Shown here in pieces: positions 8,288-17,555 of a stretch of DNA of 64,000 bases. The translations under genes were made by a program, and so were the position numbers. A model generated the notes under the pieces. That model worked only from the letters and a program-made list of their open reading frames with translations, searched no databases and had not been told where the DNA came from. The first letter of the stretch is position 1. Every line of letters starts with the position of its first letter. This DNA is from Melioribacter sp. Lineage in GTDB: Bacteria > Bacteroidota > Ignavibacteria > Ignavibacteriales > Melioribacteraceae. The stretch is taken from NCBI GenBank assembly GCA_020723965.1, contig DYHW01000005.1, positions 124,001 to 188,000 on the forward strand, written 5' to 3'.

Positions 8288-9690
8288 ATAGAAGTAGTGG
8301 GTATATTATTTATTTTGGCATTTAATACAAAGAGCGCTCTATCGCGCACCATTTCGTCTTCGTCCTTTGTCAATTTATGAATTGCCGCATCAATTTCCCG
8401 ACCATTCATTTGCTCTAATATTTCGAGCAGACGCAATCTATTCCATACATTATCATCGCTAAGCGCGGTATCAATAAATAGAAGAGCGCTTTCGGGATCG
8501 AGATTAAAAAGAATCTCCATTGATGCTCTTCGAACTTCTTCATCGCTATGATTAAGCATACAGCTTACTGCGTGGATAATATTTTTGATATCTAGCGTTG
8601 AGATATTTAACATCACTTGGAATTCGTTTATGTAATTTGCCGTTTGAAGGAAAAGCTGTAGAACTTGACGGAGATTTTCCGGTTTACTGTTTATTATTCG
8701 AGAGATTTCGCGGTAGATATACTCGGCATTTCTAAAAATCTTTTCGCGGATCATTTCATCCAGATCATAATCTTTACCAAGTAAATTCAAGCTTGTGCAA
8801 AGAATATCTTTGTCGTCAAAGGAATCGATCAAATTGAATGCAACTTTTTTGTGCTCAAGCGTTCCTTCTGAAATTGTGTACATCAACAAACTTTTCATTT
8901 TGTTATCGAAAGGAATATCGAGACAATAGCGCTCTTTCAGTAAAGAGATTGAATTTATTAAAGGAAGAATAAGCGGACCGCCTACACTCATCACTTGTTC
9001 AAGCAGAAAGAAATAAGTATCCACATCGCCAAGACTGCCAAGACTTTCAAGAATTGAGTATTGCGTTACCTCATCTTCATAAGGATAGCGCATCATTAAA
9101 AAAGAAAGCGCGGCTTTTGAACCTATCTTTCCGAGCGCTTCAACAATTGTTGGCTTGTAAAGTTCGTTACGGTCGTAAAACAACATCATAACATCAACGG
9201 CGGCATCGTATTGCAAATTGCCAAGCGCTTCAATACATGCAAGTATAACATTATCATTTTCAGAGGCGCTAACTACACCTAAAATAAATAGAGCTGCTCT
9301 TTGATCACCGGTCAAACCAAGAATATCAATAACAAACTTGAGAGTATCATCATCGTTCTGATGATCGAATTGGGCAATAGCATCTACAGAAAGCGGGCCG
9401 AGCTTAATCAAAATTTCTCCGGCAAGATTTCTTACGGAAATATCCGTTGAAGTAACAAATGGAACAATGTAATAAGGAAATTGAGGAGAGCGGTTTGCGA
9501 GTATAAGCATTGTTGCAGCATTGCGAACTCCTTTATCTTCATCTGCTACAAGATTAGCCGCCTCTCTAATGGAAGAGTCGTTCAGTTCTGAAAAAGCAAG
9601 TTCGTTCAGCAGTTCGATTTTTTGTTCTGGAGTTCTGTTTTTTAAAAGCTGCTGAAGATCAATTGCATTTTTTGCATCGTTCGATTTCAT
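8284..9690 (-). CDS. HEAT-repeat protein heading the chemotaxis operon
   Basis: The 468-residue product is almost entirely helical pairs of HEAT type, for example 'DEDKGVRNAATMLILA', 'ALGKIGSKAALSFL' and 'HSDEEVRRASMEILFN'. There is no signal peptide or membrane helix, so it is a cytosolic scaffold. It is the first gene of the operon HEAT-cheR-cheY2-cheY-cheZ-cheA-cheB and its stop overlaps the cheR start. HEAT proteins bind protein partners; a role in arranging the signalling complex or in modulating CheR is inference from this fixed position. Confidence 0.85.
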   Translation of the reverse strand: MKSNDAKNAIDLQQLLKNRTPEQKIELLNELAFSELNDSSIREAANLVADEDKGVRNAATMLILANRSPQFPYYIVPFVTSTDISVRNLAGEILIKLGPLSVDAIAQFDHQNDDDTLKFVIDILGLTGDQRAALFILGVVSASENDNVILACIEALGNLQYDAAVDVMMLFYDRNELYKPTIVEALGKIGSKAALSFLMMRYPYEDEVTQYSILESLGSLGDVDTYFFLLEQVMSVGGPLILPLINSISLLKERYCLDIPFDNKMKSLLMYTISEGTLEHKKVAFNLIDSFDDKDILCTSLNLLGKDYDLDEMIREKIFRNAEYIYREISRIINSKPENLRQVLQLFLQTANYINEFQVMLNISTLDIKNIIHAVSCMLNHSDEEVRRASMEILFNLDPESALLFIDTALSDDNVWNRLRLLEILEQMNGREIDAAIHKLTKDEDEMVRDRALFVLNAKINNIPTTSI

Positions 9691-9740
9691 AAATAAGTGT
9701 AATTAGTTTATAGTTCCATATTTTTATTTTGTGTATTAAA

Positions 9741-9755
9741 ACAAAATTTGTGCCC
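9741..9755 (-). promoter_or_regulatory. Candidate sigma-54 (-24/-12) promoter for chemotaxis operon
   Basis: On the minus strand the sequence reads GGGCAC-AAATT-TTGT, against the sigma-54 consensus TGGCAC, five bases, TTGC. Spacing is exact and 8 of the 10 defined positions match. It lies about 50 bases upstream of the HEAT-gene start. It also overlaps one arm of an inverted repeat (ATTTGTG at 9746-9752 and CACAAAT at 9776-9782), a possible operator. Both are sequence matches without expression evidence. Confidence 0.35.
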
Positions 9756-9820
9756 AGATAATTTTCTCTAATTTGCACAAATGAACTCCTAATGGTGTAG
9801 AATATTAACCAGTTGTAAAA

Positions 9821-9857
9821 AAACAAACAGCCGCTCATCTAAATGATCGGTTTGTTT
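9821..9857 (+). terminator. Terminator-like hairpin in divergent intergenic region
   Basis: Arms AAACAAAC (9821-9828) and GTTTGTTT (9850-9857) pair perfectly, with an inner CCG/CGG alternative, and the right arm runs into TTTTATT. No annotated plus-strand gene ends here, so it either terminates a small unannotated transcript or acts as a leader structure. Confidence 0.35.
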
Positions 9858-10158
9858 TATTCATATCTATTGAAATTACTCTATTAAGTGTGCAGTTCAT
9901 TCTTTACCTAATCTATAAAAAGAATTGTCTTCGTATTATTATCGTGCTTTTATGCAAAATAGTTAGAATCGATCTGAAAATTATTTTAGAAATTTTTGAT
10001 AACGCGGTTGTTAGTTGAAGTTACAGAAAATTACAGATGAAAATTTTGGATGCGCTTTGTTTTTCTTAGACTGAAGATGACATTCCTAAAATAATGTTTT
10101 GTTTTTTTGCGGCACATAATTATTTTTTCGGCATTCCTTTTTAGATAAGAGAAAATTA

Positions 10159-10800
10159 TTGAGTAAAACCAATAAGATAAAACCGATCTGGCGCGCAGCT
10201 CTGCTCGACAAAAATTTTAGCCCGAGATTTTTTATAACTATTGTTCTTCTTGCTGTTATTCTTTTCTGGTTAGCAAAATTTTTAGCTTACAACGAAATAC
10301 GCCCAGGATTTTCTTTCAGCGATCCACTTCTTTCAACATTTAATCCGCTTGATACTACATGGTTAACTTTTGCGCTGATCTATGGTGGACTTATCATTGC
10401 GCTTTTCTTTTTATCCTTTCACCCGGGCAGAATGTTGATAGCGCTTCAATCTTATACTTTATTAGCAGCATTAAGATTAACAACTATCTATTTTTTACCG
10501 CTGAATGCGCCACCGCATATCATTCCTCTTACAGATCCTTTCATAGAATTTTTTGGCGGCGGAGAAACTCTTCTTCACGACCTCTTCTTTTCCGGACATA
10601 CAGCAACTATGTTTCTTTTCTTCTTAACTGCTAAAAGTAAAAAGCTCAAAACGTTTTTTTTAATCTGCACTTTTCTTATAGCTCTTTTAGTTTTACTTCA
10701 GCACGTTCATTATACAATTGACGTTATTGCGGCGCCGTTCTTTGCCTATACAAGCTATAGAATTTCTAAACTCATAAATAAACGCAAGAAAAATCGTTGA
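10159..10800 (+). CDS. PAP2-like (sphingomyelin-synthase-type) membrane phosphatase
   Basis: The 213-residue protein has about six membrane helices. Two motifs match the C-terminal PAP2 domain of sphingomyelin-synthase-related proteins: 'HDLFFSGHTATMF' and 'LQHVHYTIDVIAAPFF', giving the His-His-Asp active site. It likely acts on a phosphorylated lipid or transfers a lipid head group at the membrane; the substrate is unknown. The start is a TTG at 10159 with only a weak ribosome binding site; a basic N-terminal tail (IKPIWRAALLDK) precedes helix 1. The gene is transcribed alone. Confidence 0.78.
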   Translation: MSKTNKIKPIWRAALLDKNFSPRFFITIVLLAVILFWLAKFLAYNEIRPGFSFSDPLLSTFNPLDTTWLTFALIYGGLIIALFFLSFHPGRMLIALQSYTLLAALRLTTIYFLPLNAPPHIIPLTDPFIEFFGGGETLLHDLFFSGHTATMFLFFLTAKSKKLKTFFLICTFLIALLVLLQHVHYTIDVIAAPFFAYTSYRISKLINKRKKNR

Positions 10801-10960
10801 ACCTCTGAACAAAGAGGGCGTTTGAAAATAGGGTGTTGATCATAACCGATTCTTATTTTTTTTACGCAAAGTCTGTTAACAAGCAGAGTAGTTTTTAACT
10901 TCTGATATCCGGTTGGAAATTTTTATTTTACCGCTGTCAATTTATTAACAGGAGCATGTA

Positions 10961-13351
10961 ATGCAAAAAGTAAAACCCATTCTCATTCTTTCGTTTCTAT
11001 TTTTAAGCCTTTTAACAGCGCAGCAAGCTGAGATACGCGATATTATAAAACCGATCGGTTTAATTGCCGGGAAAGCAGACTCTGTTTTAGTAACCGATCT
11101 TTTCTTTTCTGATAATTATGATCTAAAATTCAAAGAGAATAAAAATGTTAAAGTGCAATTCGATAAAACAACCGGTCAAATTCATTTTATGCCAGAGATG
11201 AATTTTTCCGGACTAACGCTTGTTGATTTCGAAATTGACAACAAACTCTATTCAATTCCTATCCGTTCGCGCGTTCAAAAGAAATATAAATTCTATTTCA
11301 AACCGGATAAAAAATACAACACGCTTACACTATTCGGAAGTTTTAATGGATGGGACAGAGGAAATTTGCCGATGAATGATAAAGACGGCAACGGCATATT
11401 TGAAGCCGAAGTTGCTCTCGAACCCGGGCGTTACGAATACAAATTTTATGGAGACGGCGAAGAAATTGTTGACCCAACGAATCCCAATAAAAAACCGAAC
11501 GGTTTTGGAGACTTCAATTCGCTTTACAATGTTGCCGAACCAGATCTCGGAAAACTTTTTCTTCATATTGGGGGTAAAGAAATTACTCAGAATCATTCGA
11601 AGTTCTATTTTATTTATGAAAATGAAAAAGAAGGGGATAAAGTTAATCGCTCCGAGATAATCGCATTATTGAACAACAGACGCGTTCTGCAAAAAAATAT
11701 CAGCATAAATAAAAACAGAATTGAATTTGCTTTTTCTAAAGATGAACTGAACGGAAATAAATTGCTGCGCCTGGCTGTTTCGAAGAACGGCAGAACAACC
11801 AACATCCAGTCGGTCCATTTGCTTAACGGCAAACCCGCTGCAAATAATAAATTTACTTGGAATGACGGGATTATCTACTCGCTTATGATCGACCGTTTCT
11901 GCGACGGTGATAAATCTATTAACAATCCTATTGCCCACGATTCTCTCTTGGCAAAAGCAAATTACATGAGGGGAGATTTTCAAGGAATCATCGATAAACT
12001 CAATGAAGGATATTTCGATTCGCTCGGCGTTAATGTTCTTTGGATTTCTCCCGTTTACGATAACCCTAATGAAGCATATAAAGAAGCTCCTGCGCCGCAC
12101 AGATGGTTTTCCGGTTATCATGGTTACTGGCCGGTAAATTCTTTTAACACAGAAGAAAAGTTCGGCACAATTGAAAAGTTAATAGAACTTGTTTCGGTCG
12201 CACACAGACATGGAATAAAAATATTATTGGATTTCGTAGCCAATCATGTTCACGAAAAGCATCCGCTTGTTAAACAACATCCCGAATGGTTCGGCAATTT
12301 GTATTTACCAGATGGAAGATTGAATTTACGATTGTGGGATGAGCACAGACTAACAACCTGGTTCGAACCGTACTTACCAAAGTTTAATTTTACCGCATCC
12401 AAAGAAGCGATAGATTTCATGACTTCAAACGCTGTGTGGTGGTTAGCAACAACTGGAGCAGATGGTTTCCGCCAAGACGCAGTTAAACACATGCCAAATG
12501 AGTTTTGGCGCGCGCTCACTCAAAAAATAAAACGAGAAGTTGAATTACCACTAAATGTTTCGGTCTATCAGATCGGTGAAACATTCGGAAGTTACGAGTT
12601 GATCAGTTCTTACATTAACAACGGGCAGCTTTCCGCGCAGTTCAATTTCAATTTGTATGATACGGCATTACCGACTTTTCTTGATAAAAATATTTCTTTC
12701 AATGTTCTTGATGCGGAGATGAAAAAAACATTTACGGTTTACGGCGAAAATCATCTTATGGGTAATATTATGGATAGCCACGATAAAAATCGTTTCATGG
12801 CTTTTGCCGATGGCGATCTGGATATTAGCCAATGGAGCGCAATTGAAGAGGGGTGGAAAAATCCGCCGCAAGTTGATAACCCCGCCAATTATGAGAAAGC
12901 AAAACTTTATTACGCTTACATGAACACAATTCCCGGGCTGCCCGTAATTTATTACGGAAGTGAATTCGGAATGACAGGCGCATCCGACCCCGATAACAGA
13001 AGAATGATGCGCTTTGGCAACGAGTTGAATCTTTACGAAAGGAAAATGCTGAAAGATGTACGCGCGATTGCGAATATTAGAAAAAATCATCCCGCGCTTC
13101 GCTACGGAGACTTTTTAACTTTGCGTGCCGATGAAAATTCTTACACATATATACGTTCCGATATGAACGAAAGAATTTTGGTTGTGTTGAACAAAAACGA
13201 AAACACACAGCAAGTTGAATTACAGTTGCCCGCAGTTTATAAAATTAGATCTGCTTCTGATCTTATTAGCAAAGAAAAGGTAAAAGTTGAAAATGGAAAG
13301 ATAAGCATAAACGTTAAGGGCGTTGGATATAAAACCTTTCTTCTTAAATAA
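10961..13351 (+). CDS. Secreted alpha-amylase-family glycosidase (GH13) with CBM48-like domain
   Basis: A 796-residue starch/glycogen-type hydrolase. A signal peptide covers residues 1-20 (ends 'LLTAQQ'). A domain of about 90 residues follows, then a glycogen-binding CBM48-like domain at about 108-195 ('LFGSFNGWDRGNLPM', 'YEYKFYGDGE'). The GH13 barrel shows 'DFVANHVH' (region I), nucleophile Asp506 in 'GFRQDAVKH', acid/base Glu540 in 'QIGETFG' and Asp608 in 'IMDSHDKNR', so it should be active. The C-terminal beta domain has no T9SS tail, suggesting a periplasmic location. Linkage specificity (cyclomaltodextrinase, neopullulanase or amylase) cannot be told. GGAG ribosome binding site upstream. 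Confidence 0.9.
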   Translation: MQKVKPILILSFLFLSLLTAQQAEIRDIIKPIGLIAGKADSVLVTDLFFSDNYDLKFKENKNVKVQFDKTTGQIHFMPEMNFSGLTLVDFEIDNKLYSIPIRSRVQKKYKFYFKPDKKYNTLTLFGSFNGWDRGNLPMNDKDGNGIFEAEVALEPGRYEYKFYGDGEEIVDPTNPNKKPNGFGDFNSLYNVAEPDLGKLFLHIGGKEITQNHSKFYFIYENEKEGDKVNRSEIIALLNNRRVLQKNISINKNRIEFAFSKDELNGNKLLRLAVSKNGRTTNIQSVHLLNGKPAANNKFTWNDGIIYSLMIDRFCDGDKSINNPIAHDSLLAKANYMRGDFQGIIDKLNEGYFDSLGVNVLWISPVYDNPNEAYKEAPAPHRWFSGYHGYWPVNSFNTEEKFGTIEKLIELVSVAHRHGIKILLDFVANHVHEKHPLVKQHPEWFGNLYLPDGRLNLRLWDEHRLTTWFEPYLPKFNFTASKEAIDFMTSNAVWWLATTGADGFRQDAVKHMPNEFWRALTQKIKREVELPLNVSVYQIGETFGSYELISSYINNGQLSAQFNFNLYDTALPTFLDKNISFNVLDAEMKKTFTVYGENHLMGNIMDSHDKNRFMAFADGDLDISQWSAIEEGWKNPPQVDNPANYEKAKLYYAYMNTIPGLPVIYYGSEFGMTGASDPDNRRMMRFGNELNLYERKMLKDVRAIANIRKNHPALRYGDFLTLRADENSYTYIRSDMNERILVVLNKNENTQQVELQLPAVYKIRSASDLISKEKVKVENGKISINVKGVGYKTFLLK

Positions 13352-13540
13352 CGCTTGTTAAGAATGGCACGCAGATTTTTTAAGATTATTATGATACATC
13401 ATTACAAATAAAAAGTACGAAGAAGAAAAACGGATAATTAGAAACTGCAACAATAAACCAATCATATCTTATAAAAAAACTTGGGTTGTATTGCATTTTG
13501 TTTTTTGAGAAGATAATTTCTACTTCAAATAAAGAACGGT

Positions 13541-14551
13541 GTGCCAATGGCATTTATGTTTAAAAGAGCATCACTCTCGTTTTTTTTCTATGCGTTAATT
13601 TTACTTTTCAATCAGTCTATAATTTCTCAAACCAATTCAAAATATGGAATAGTGATACACGGCGGCGCGGGAACAATTTTAAGAACAAGCATGACTCCCG
13701 AAAAAGAAGCCGAGTACACAGCTAAACTAAACGAAGCATTACAAACCGGATACAATATTTTAGAAACCGGCGGAACATCACTAGACGCTATCAACGCAGC
13801 TATCATTATCTTGGAAGATTCGCCTTTGTTCAATGCTGGAAAGGGGGCAGTGCTTACTGAAAAAGGTGCCGCCGAACTCGATGTCTCTATTATGGATGGT
13901 AAAACTTTAATGGCGGGTGCTGCTGCTGGAATTAAACATGTAAAAAATCCTATCAATCTTGCACGGCTTGTTATGGAAAAATCTCCTCATGTTATGATGA
14001 TTGGAGCCGGCGCAGAAGAATTTGCAAAAGAGAATAATTTAGAAATGGTGGATAACAGCTATTTTATCACTAAAGAAAGATGGGAATCGTATAAAAAAAT
14101 GAGGCAACGCGAAGAAGAAAGAAAGAAAGTTGAAAAACAGGGAACGGTTGGCGCTGTAGCATTAGATAAAAACGGCAATCTTGCCGCGGGCACATCAACT
14201 GGCGGAATGATGATGAAAAAGTTCGGACGTGTTGGAGATACCCCCGTCATCGGCGCCGGCACTTATGCAAATAATAATACGTGTGCTGTTTCTGCAACAG
14301 GGCACGGCGAATACTTTATTCGTCTTAGTGTCGCGCGCGATATTTCTGCATTGATGGAATATAAAAACTTTTCGTTGAGCGATGCCGCAAATGAAGTAAT
14401 TATGAAAAAATTAACTGCGCTTGGCGGAACCGGTGGAATAATTGCGATTGACAAAAACGGGAGCGTTGCAATGCCTTTTAATACGGAAGGTATGTATCGC
14501 GGCTATTATTTGAGCGGTGAAAAACCTAACGTGAAAATTTATAAAGATTAA
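13541..14551 (+). CDS. Isoaspartyl peptidase / type 2 L-asparaginase
   Basis: This Ntn-hydrolase cleaves beta-aspartyl peptides and asparagine after autoproteolysis. The alpha part begins with 'YGIVIHGGAGT'. The processing site and nucleophile is Thr202 in 'GTVGAVALDKNG', followed by 'GTSTGGMMMKKFGRVGDTP' as expected for the beta subunit, and 'GHGEYFIR'. A hydrophobic N-terminus (about residues 8-29, ending 'SIISQ') looks like a signal peptide, so the enzyme is probably periplasmic. The start is uncertain: GTG 13541, ATG 13547 or ATG 13556 all work, and none has a strong ribosome binding site. Confidence 0.9.
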   Translation: MPMAFMFKRASLSFFFYALILLFNQSIISQTNSKYGIVIHGGAGTILRTSMTPEKEAEYTAKLNEALQTGYNILETGGTSLDAINAAIIILEDSPLFNAGKGAVLTEKGAAELDVSIMDGKTLMAGAAAGIKHVKNPINLARLVMEKSPHVMMIGAGAEEFAKENNLEMVDNSYFITKERWESYKKMRQREEERKKVEKQGTVGAVALDKNGNLAAGTSTGGMMMKKFGRVGDTPVIGAGTYANNNTCAVSATGHGEYFIRLSVARDISALMEYKNFSLSDAANEVIMKKLTALGGTGGIIAIDKNGSVAMPFNTEGMYRGYYLSGEKPNVKIYKD

Positions 14552-14570
14552 AAAATAATGTGTGTTTTAT

Positions 14571-14605
14571 GAATTACGGACAATAAAAAATTGGGTTCGT
14601 AATTC
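14571..14605. repeat. Intergenic inverted repeat GAATTACG
   Basis: Arms GAATTACG (14571-14578) and CGTAATTC (14598-14605) flank a 19-base AT-rich loop, followed by a second partial copy GTAATTTAT. It sits between the isoaspartyl peptidase stop and the DUF1761 gene. There is no T-run, so it looks more like a repetitive palindrome than a terminator. Confidence 0.5.
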
Positions 14606-14628
14606 GTAATTTATGAAGAGAAGGATAA

Positions 14629-15048
14629 ATGGCATTGCACGGCGAAGTAAATTACTGGGCGGTTCTTTTATGCGCCGCCGTTGCTATGGGTATAAGTCCG
14701 CTATGGTATAGCTCTTTTTTATTTGGAAAAATGTGGATGGACACAATCGATAAAACAGAAGAAGAAATTAAAAAAGATTTTAATCCTATAAAAACTTACG
14801 GGCTTGCTTTTTTGGGACAGTTAGTTATGGCTTATACACTTGCACGAATTATGTCATATTTAGGCGCCGATACTGTTGCCCAAGGAATTCGTCTTGCATT
14901 TCTTTGCTGGATCGGATTTATCGCATCTGCCATGATGATCAATTCTCTCTTTGAAGGAAAATCGATCAGGCAAGTATTGGTTGATGGCGGGTATCATTTG
15001 ATCGTGCTGCTTCTTTTCGGAACTATACTTGGCGCCTGGACCGCGTAA
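14629..15048 (+). CDS. DUF1761-family membrane protein
   Basis: A 139-residue protein with four predicted membrane helices. The N-terminal 'NYWAVLLCAAVAMGISPLWY' and the later 'SLFEGKSIRQVLVDGGYHLI' are the pattern of the DUF1761 family, which is widespread in bacteria but has no known biochemical role. It is a single gene preceded by a palindrome and an AGAAGGA-type ribosome binding site. Confidence 0.8.
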   Translation: MALHGEVNYWAVLLCAAVAMGISPLWYSSFLFGKMWMDTIDKTEEEIKKDFNPIKTYGLAFLGQLVMAYTLARIMSYLGADTVAQGIRLAFLCWIGFIASAMMINSLFEGKSIRQVLVDGGYHLIVLLLFGTILGAWTA

Positions 15049-15180
15049 AATATTTTTATACTCACCCATACAAAATATTATTTTAAAGATGCGATATATC
15101 TTTAATATGATAAATTGTTCCGTCTCTACTTTTAAATGGTAAATCAGTATTTTGAAATCGACTATTATCACAACAATTTT

Positions 15181-15825
15181 ATGAAAACCGAACTTGTAGT
15201 TTTTGATCTGGACGGCACGCTGATCTCTTCACACGAAACAATTTACAAAGCAACTCTTCATTCGTTGAAAGAATTAAATATAAAAACAGAAATACATGAA
15301 GAGAAATTTTACAAAATGATCGGGTTACATTTCGAAGATATCTTTCGTGAGTTCGGATTCAGCGTTCCTGATTTCGAACACTTTATTAACATTTATAAAT
15401 CGACCTATTTCGATTACATCGACTCTTCTGTTGTTTATCCCGGAGTTATGGAAATATTAACCAAACTTAGAGAACAAAAAATTGCAACTTCATTACTTAC
15501 GACAAAAGGACAAGAGCAAGCTGATAATATTGTTGATCATTTTGGACTTAGAGATAAATTTAATTATGTGATGGGAAGACGCCCGGGCATGGCACACAAA
15601 CCTTCGCCGGAACCGCTTCTAAAAATTTGCAGCCACCTTAACATTGATGTTAGTAAAACTCTCATTGTAGGCGATTCTGAAATGGATGTCGAGTGCGGAA
15701 AAAATGCCGGCACAAAAACCTGCGCTGTTACTTACGGTTATAGAACAAAATCGGAATTAGAAAATACTTTTCCCGATTTTTTGATTGACAAAATAGTAGA
15801 TGTAGAGTATATAGTGGCTGTTTAG
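15181..15825 (+). CDS. HAD-family hydrolase (phosphoglycolate-phosphatase-like)
   Basis: A 214-residue phosphatase of the HAD superfamily with an alpha-helical cap. Motif I is 'VVFDLDGTLIS' (nucleophile and general acid Asp), motif II is the Thr in 'SLLTTKGQ', motif III is the Lys in 'MAHKPSPEPL' and motif IV is 'IVGDSEMDVECG'. The arrangement resembles Gph/PpaX enzymes, which act on phosphoglycolate or pyrophosphate; the substrate is unknown. I chose the ATG at 15181 because it puts motif I at the usual distance; an upstream ATG at 15136 would add 15 non-conserved residues. Confidence 0.88.
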   Translation: MKTELVVFDLDGTLISSHETIYKATLHSLKELNIKTEIHEEKFYKMIGLHFEDIFREFGFSVPDFEHFINIYKSTYFDYIDSSVVYPGVMEILTKLREQKIATSLLTTKGQEQADNIVDHFGLRDKFNYVMGRRPGMAHKPSPEPLLKICSHLNIDVSKTLIVGDSEMDVECGKNAGTKTCAVTYGYRTKSELENTFPDFLIDKIVDVEYIVAV

Positions 15826-15852
15826 AAAAATTTTGTTTAAGGAGGCGCCTTT

Positions 15853-16611
15853 ATGGAGAAGAACGGAAAAGTTACTCATAGTATTTCTAACAGTATAGCT
15901 ACTATTTCCTTCCAACATCCGAAAAGCAATGCCCTTCCTTCAAGAATGCTGAAGGAAATAACAAACTTGATAAATAAACTTGCCGAAGACAACCAAGCAA
16001 GAGTGATTATTATCCGAAGTGAAGGAGAAAAAAACTTTTGTGCCGGCGCATCGTTTGATGAGCTGTTACAGATAAAAGATTATAAGGAAGGAAAAGAATT
16101 TTTTATGGGCTTTGCAAGATTGATCAATGCAATGCGTAAATGTCCGAAGTTTATTATTGCACGCGTTCAAGGGAAAGCCGTTGGCGGCGGCGTTGGTATT
16201 GCCGCCTCTGCAGATTATACGCTTGCTTCGAACGAAGCATCTGTAAGATTAAGCGAGCTTGCATTGGGCATAGGGCCATTTGTTGTGGGACCCGCTATCG
16301 AAAGAAAAATTGGAAAGACCGCATTTATAACAATGTCTATTGACGCTGAATGGCACGATGCATTCTGGGCAAAGCAAAACGGACTTTACACAAAAGTCTT
16401 TGCAAACAATCACGATCTCGACGAAGCCGTTGCAGCGCTTGCAAAAAAAATATCTACATGCAGCCCCGAAGCTATTTCTGAAATGAAAAAAGTCTTTTGG
16501 GAAGGAACTGACAATTGGAACGATCTACTTGAACAGCGCGCGGAGATCAGCGGAAGATTGGTATTAAGTGGATTCACTAAAAACTATATAAAAGCTTTTA
16601 AGGATAAGTAG
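15853..16611 (+). CDS. Enoyl-CoA hydratase/isomerase family protein
   Basis: A 252-residue crotonase-fold protein. The oxyanion-hole segments are visible: 'NFCAGASFDELLQ' and 'GKAVGGGVGIAASADYTLA', the latter continuing into the trimer-forming region 'SVRLSELALGIGP'. The position equivalent to the second catalytic Glu of true hydratases lies in 'SELALGIGPFVVGPAIERKIG', so hydratase and isomerase cannot be separated by eye. A perfect AGGAGG ribosome binding site lies just before the ATG. It follows the HAD gene by 27 bases and may be cotranscribed with it. Confidence 0.85.
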   Translation: MEKNGKVTHSISNSIATISFQHPKSNALPSRMLKEITNLINKLAEDNQARVIIIRSEGEKNFCAGASFDELLQIKDYKEGKEFFMGFARLINAMRKCPKFIIARVQGKAVGGGVGIAASADYTLASNEASVRLSELALGIGPFVVGPAIERKIGKTAFITMSIDAEWHDAFWAKQNGLYTKVFANNHDLDEAVAALAKKISTCSPEAISEMKKVFWEGTDNWNDLLEQRAEISGRLVLSGFTKNYIKAFKDK

Positions 16612-16757
16612 AATTTTTTGAATACTGCAAAAAATATTGATACCAACTAATTGAGATGTTTTTTTACCGATCCCTTTTATCGTTTTGCTTGTAAGTAATT
16701 AGGAAGTCCGCCTGCTAAAAGAATGCTGTTGGGGTTTTATCAGTTTAATGAAAAGCA

Positions 16758-17498
16758 ATGAAACTTATCTCTATCCGTTTTTATGAAGAACTGAATGATT
16801 TTCTAAATCGCAATAAAAGAAAAGTAAGATTCACACATAATTTTACCGGTAAACCAACTGTTAAAGATATCATAGAATCGTTAGGCGTTCCTCACACAGA
16901 AGTTGATCTTATACTTGTTAATGGGGTTTCGGTTGGATTCGATCACATCGTAAAAAACGGCAATGATATTTCCGTTTATCCCGAATTTGAATCGATCAAC
17001 ATTGCAAAGATTCAGCGGCTGCGCCCTAAACCTTTGCGCAGACCAAAATTTGTTCTCGATGTTCACCTCGGCGCTCTTGCTCGTTATATGCGGATGCTCA
17101 GCTTCGATACTAAATATCAAAACAACTTAACCGACAAAGAAATTATTCAAATTTCAGTTCAAGAAAAGCGGGCAATTCTTACGCGCGATGTTGGAATTCT
17201 TAAACACAGTAAAGTTGTAAGAGGATATTATCTGCGCAATACTACTCCGCTGAAACAGATTAAAGAAATTGTAAATAGGTTCGATCTTAAAAATGAAAAA
17301 AAAGAATTCACCCGCTGTTTGGAGTGCAATTCAATTCTTAAACGGATAGATAAAAAAATAATAGAAGAAAAATTGCCGTTAAAAGTAAAAGAAGAACAGA
17401 AAGAATTTTATATATGCAAATCTTGCCGTAAGATCTACTGGCATGGAACGCACGTTGAGAAAATGAAATTACTTATAGAAACTATTTTCAAAAAATAG
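16758..17498 (+). CDS. Mut7-C RNase-domain protein with ubiquitin-like N-terminus
   Basis: The 246 residues split into a beta-grasp N-terminal domain (about 1-88, 'KLISIRFYEELNDFL' to 'ISVYPEFESI') and a Mut7-C domain from about residue 96. The latter has PIN-like acidic residues in 'FVLDVHLGALARYMRML' and 'AILTRDVGIL' and a C-terminal zinc ribbon with two CxxC pairs, 'CLECNSILK' and 'CKSCRKIYWHGTH'. The family is predicted to be an RNase. The beta-grasp domain resembles MoaD/ThiS but lacks the terminal Gly-Gly, so it is probably structural. It is transcribed alone. Confidence 0.85.
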   Translation: MKLISIRFYEELNDFLNRNKRKVRFTHNFTGKPTVKDIIESLGVPHTEVDLILVNGVSVGFDHIVKNGNDISVYPEFESINIAKIQRLRPKPLRRPKFVLDVHLGALARYMRMLSFDTKYQNNLTDKEIIQISVQEKRAILTRDVGILKHSKVVRGYYLRNTTPLKQIKEIVNRFDLKNEKKEFTRCLECNSILKRIDKKIIEEKLPLKVKEEQKEFYICKSCRKIYWHGTHVEKMKLLIETIFKK

Positions 17499-17555
17499 TT
17501 TTGTTCCTTCTCCTCTTTGTAATTATTTTATGACATCAAAGAAAGAGCGCTCCGT

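Larger units (their letters stand above)
9691..10158. other. Divergent intergenic region of 468 bases
   Basis: This separates the leftward chemotaxis operon from the rightward PAP2-like gene. It holds the sigma-54-like site at 9741-9755, the 7-base inverted repeat 9746-9782 and a hairpin at 9821-9857. Short frames here have no coding character. From about 9870 to 10158 I see only AT-rich sequence without a clear element. Confidence 0.6.

Noticed and set aside
16612..16757. Possible riboswitch or tRNA in the 146-base gap before the Mut7-C gene
   Set aside because: No cloverleaf, no T-loop and no conserved aptamer core could be traced.
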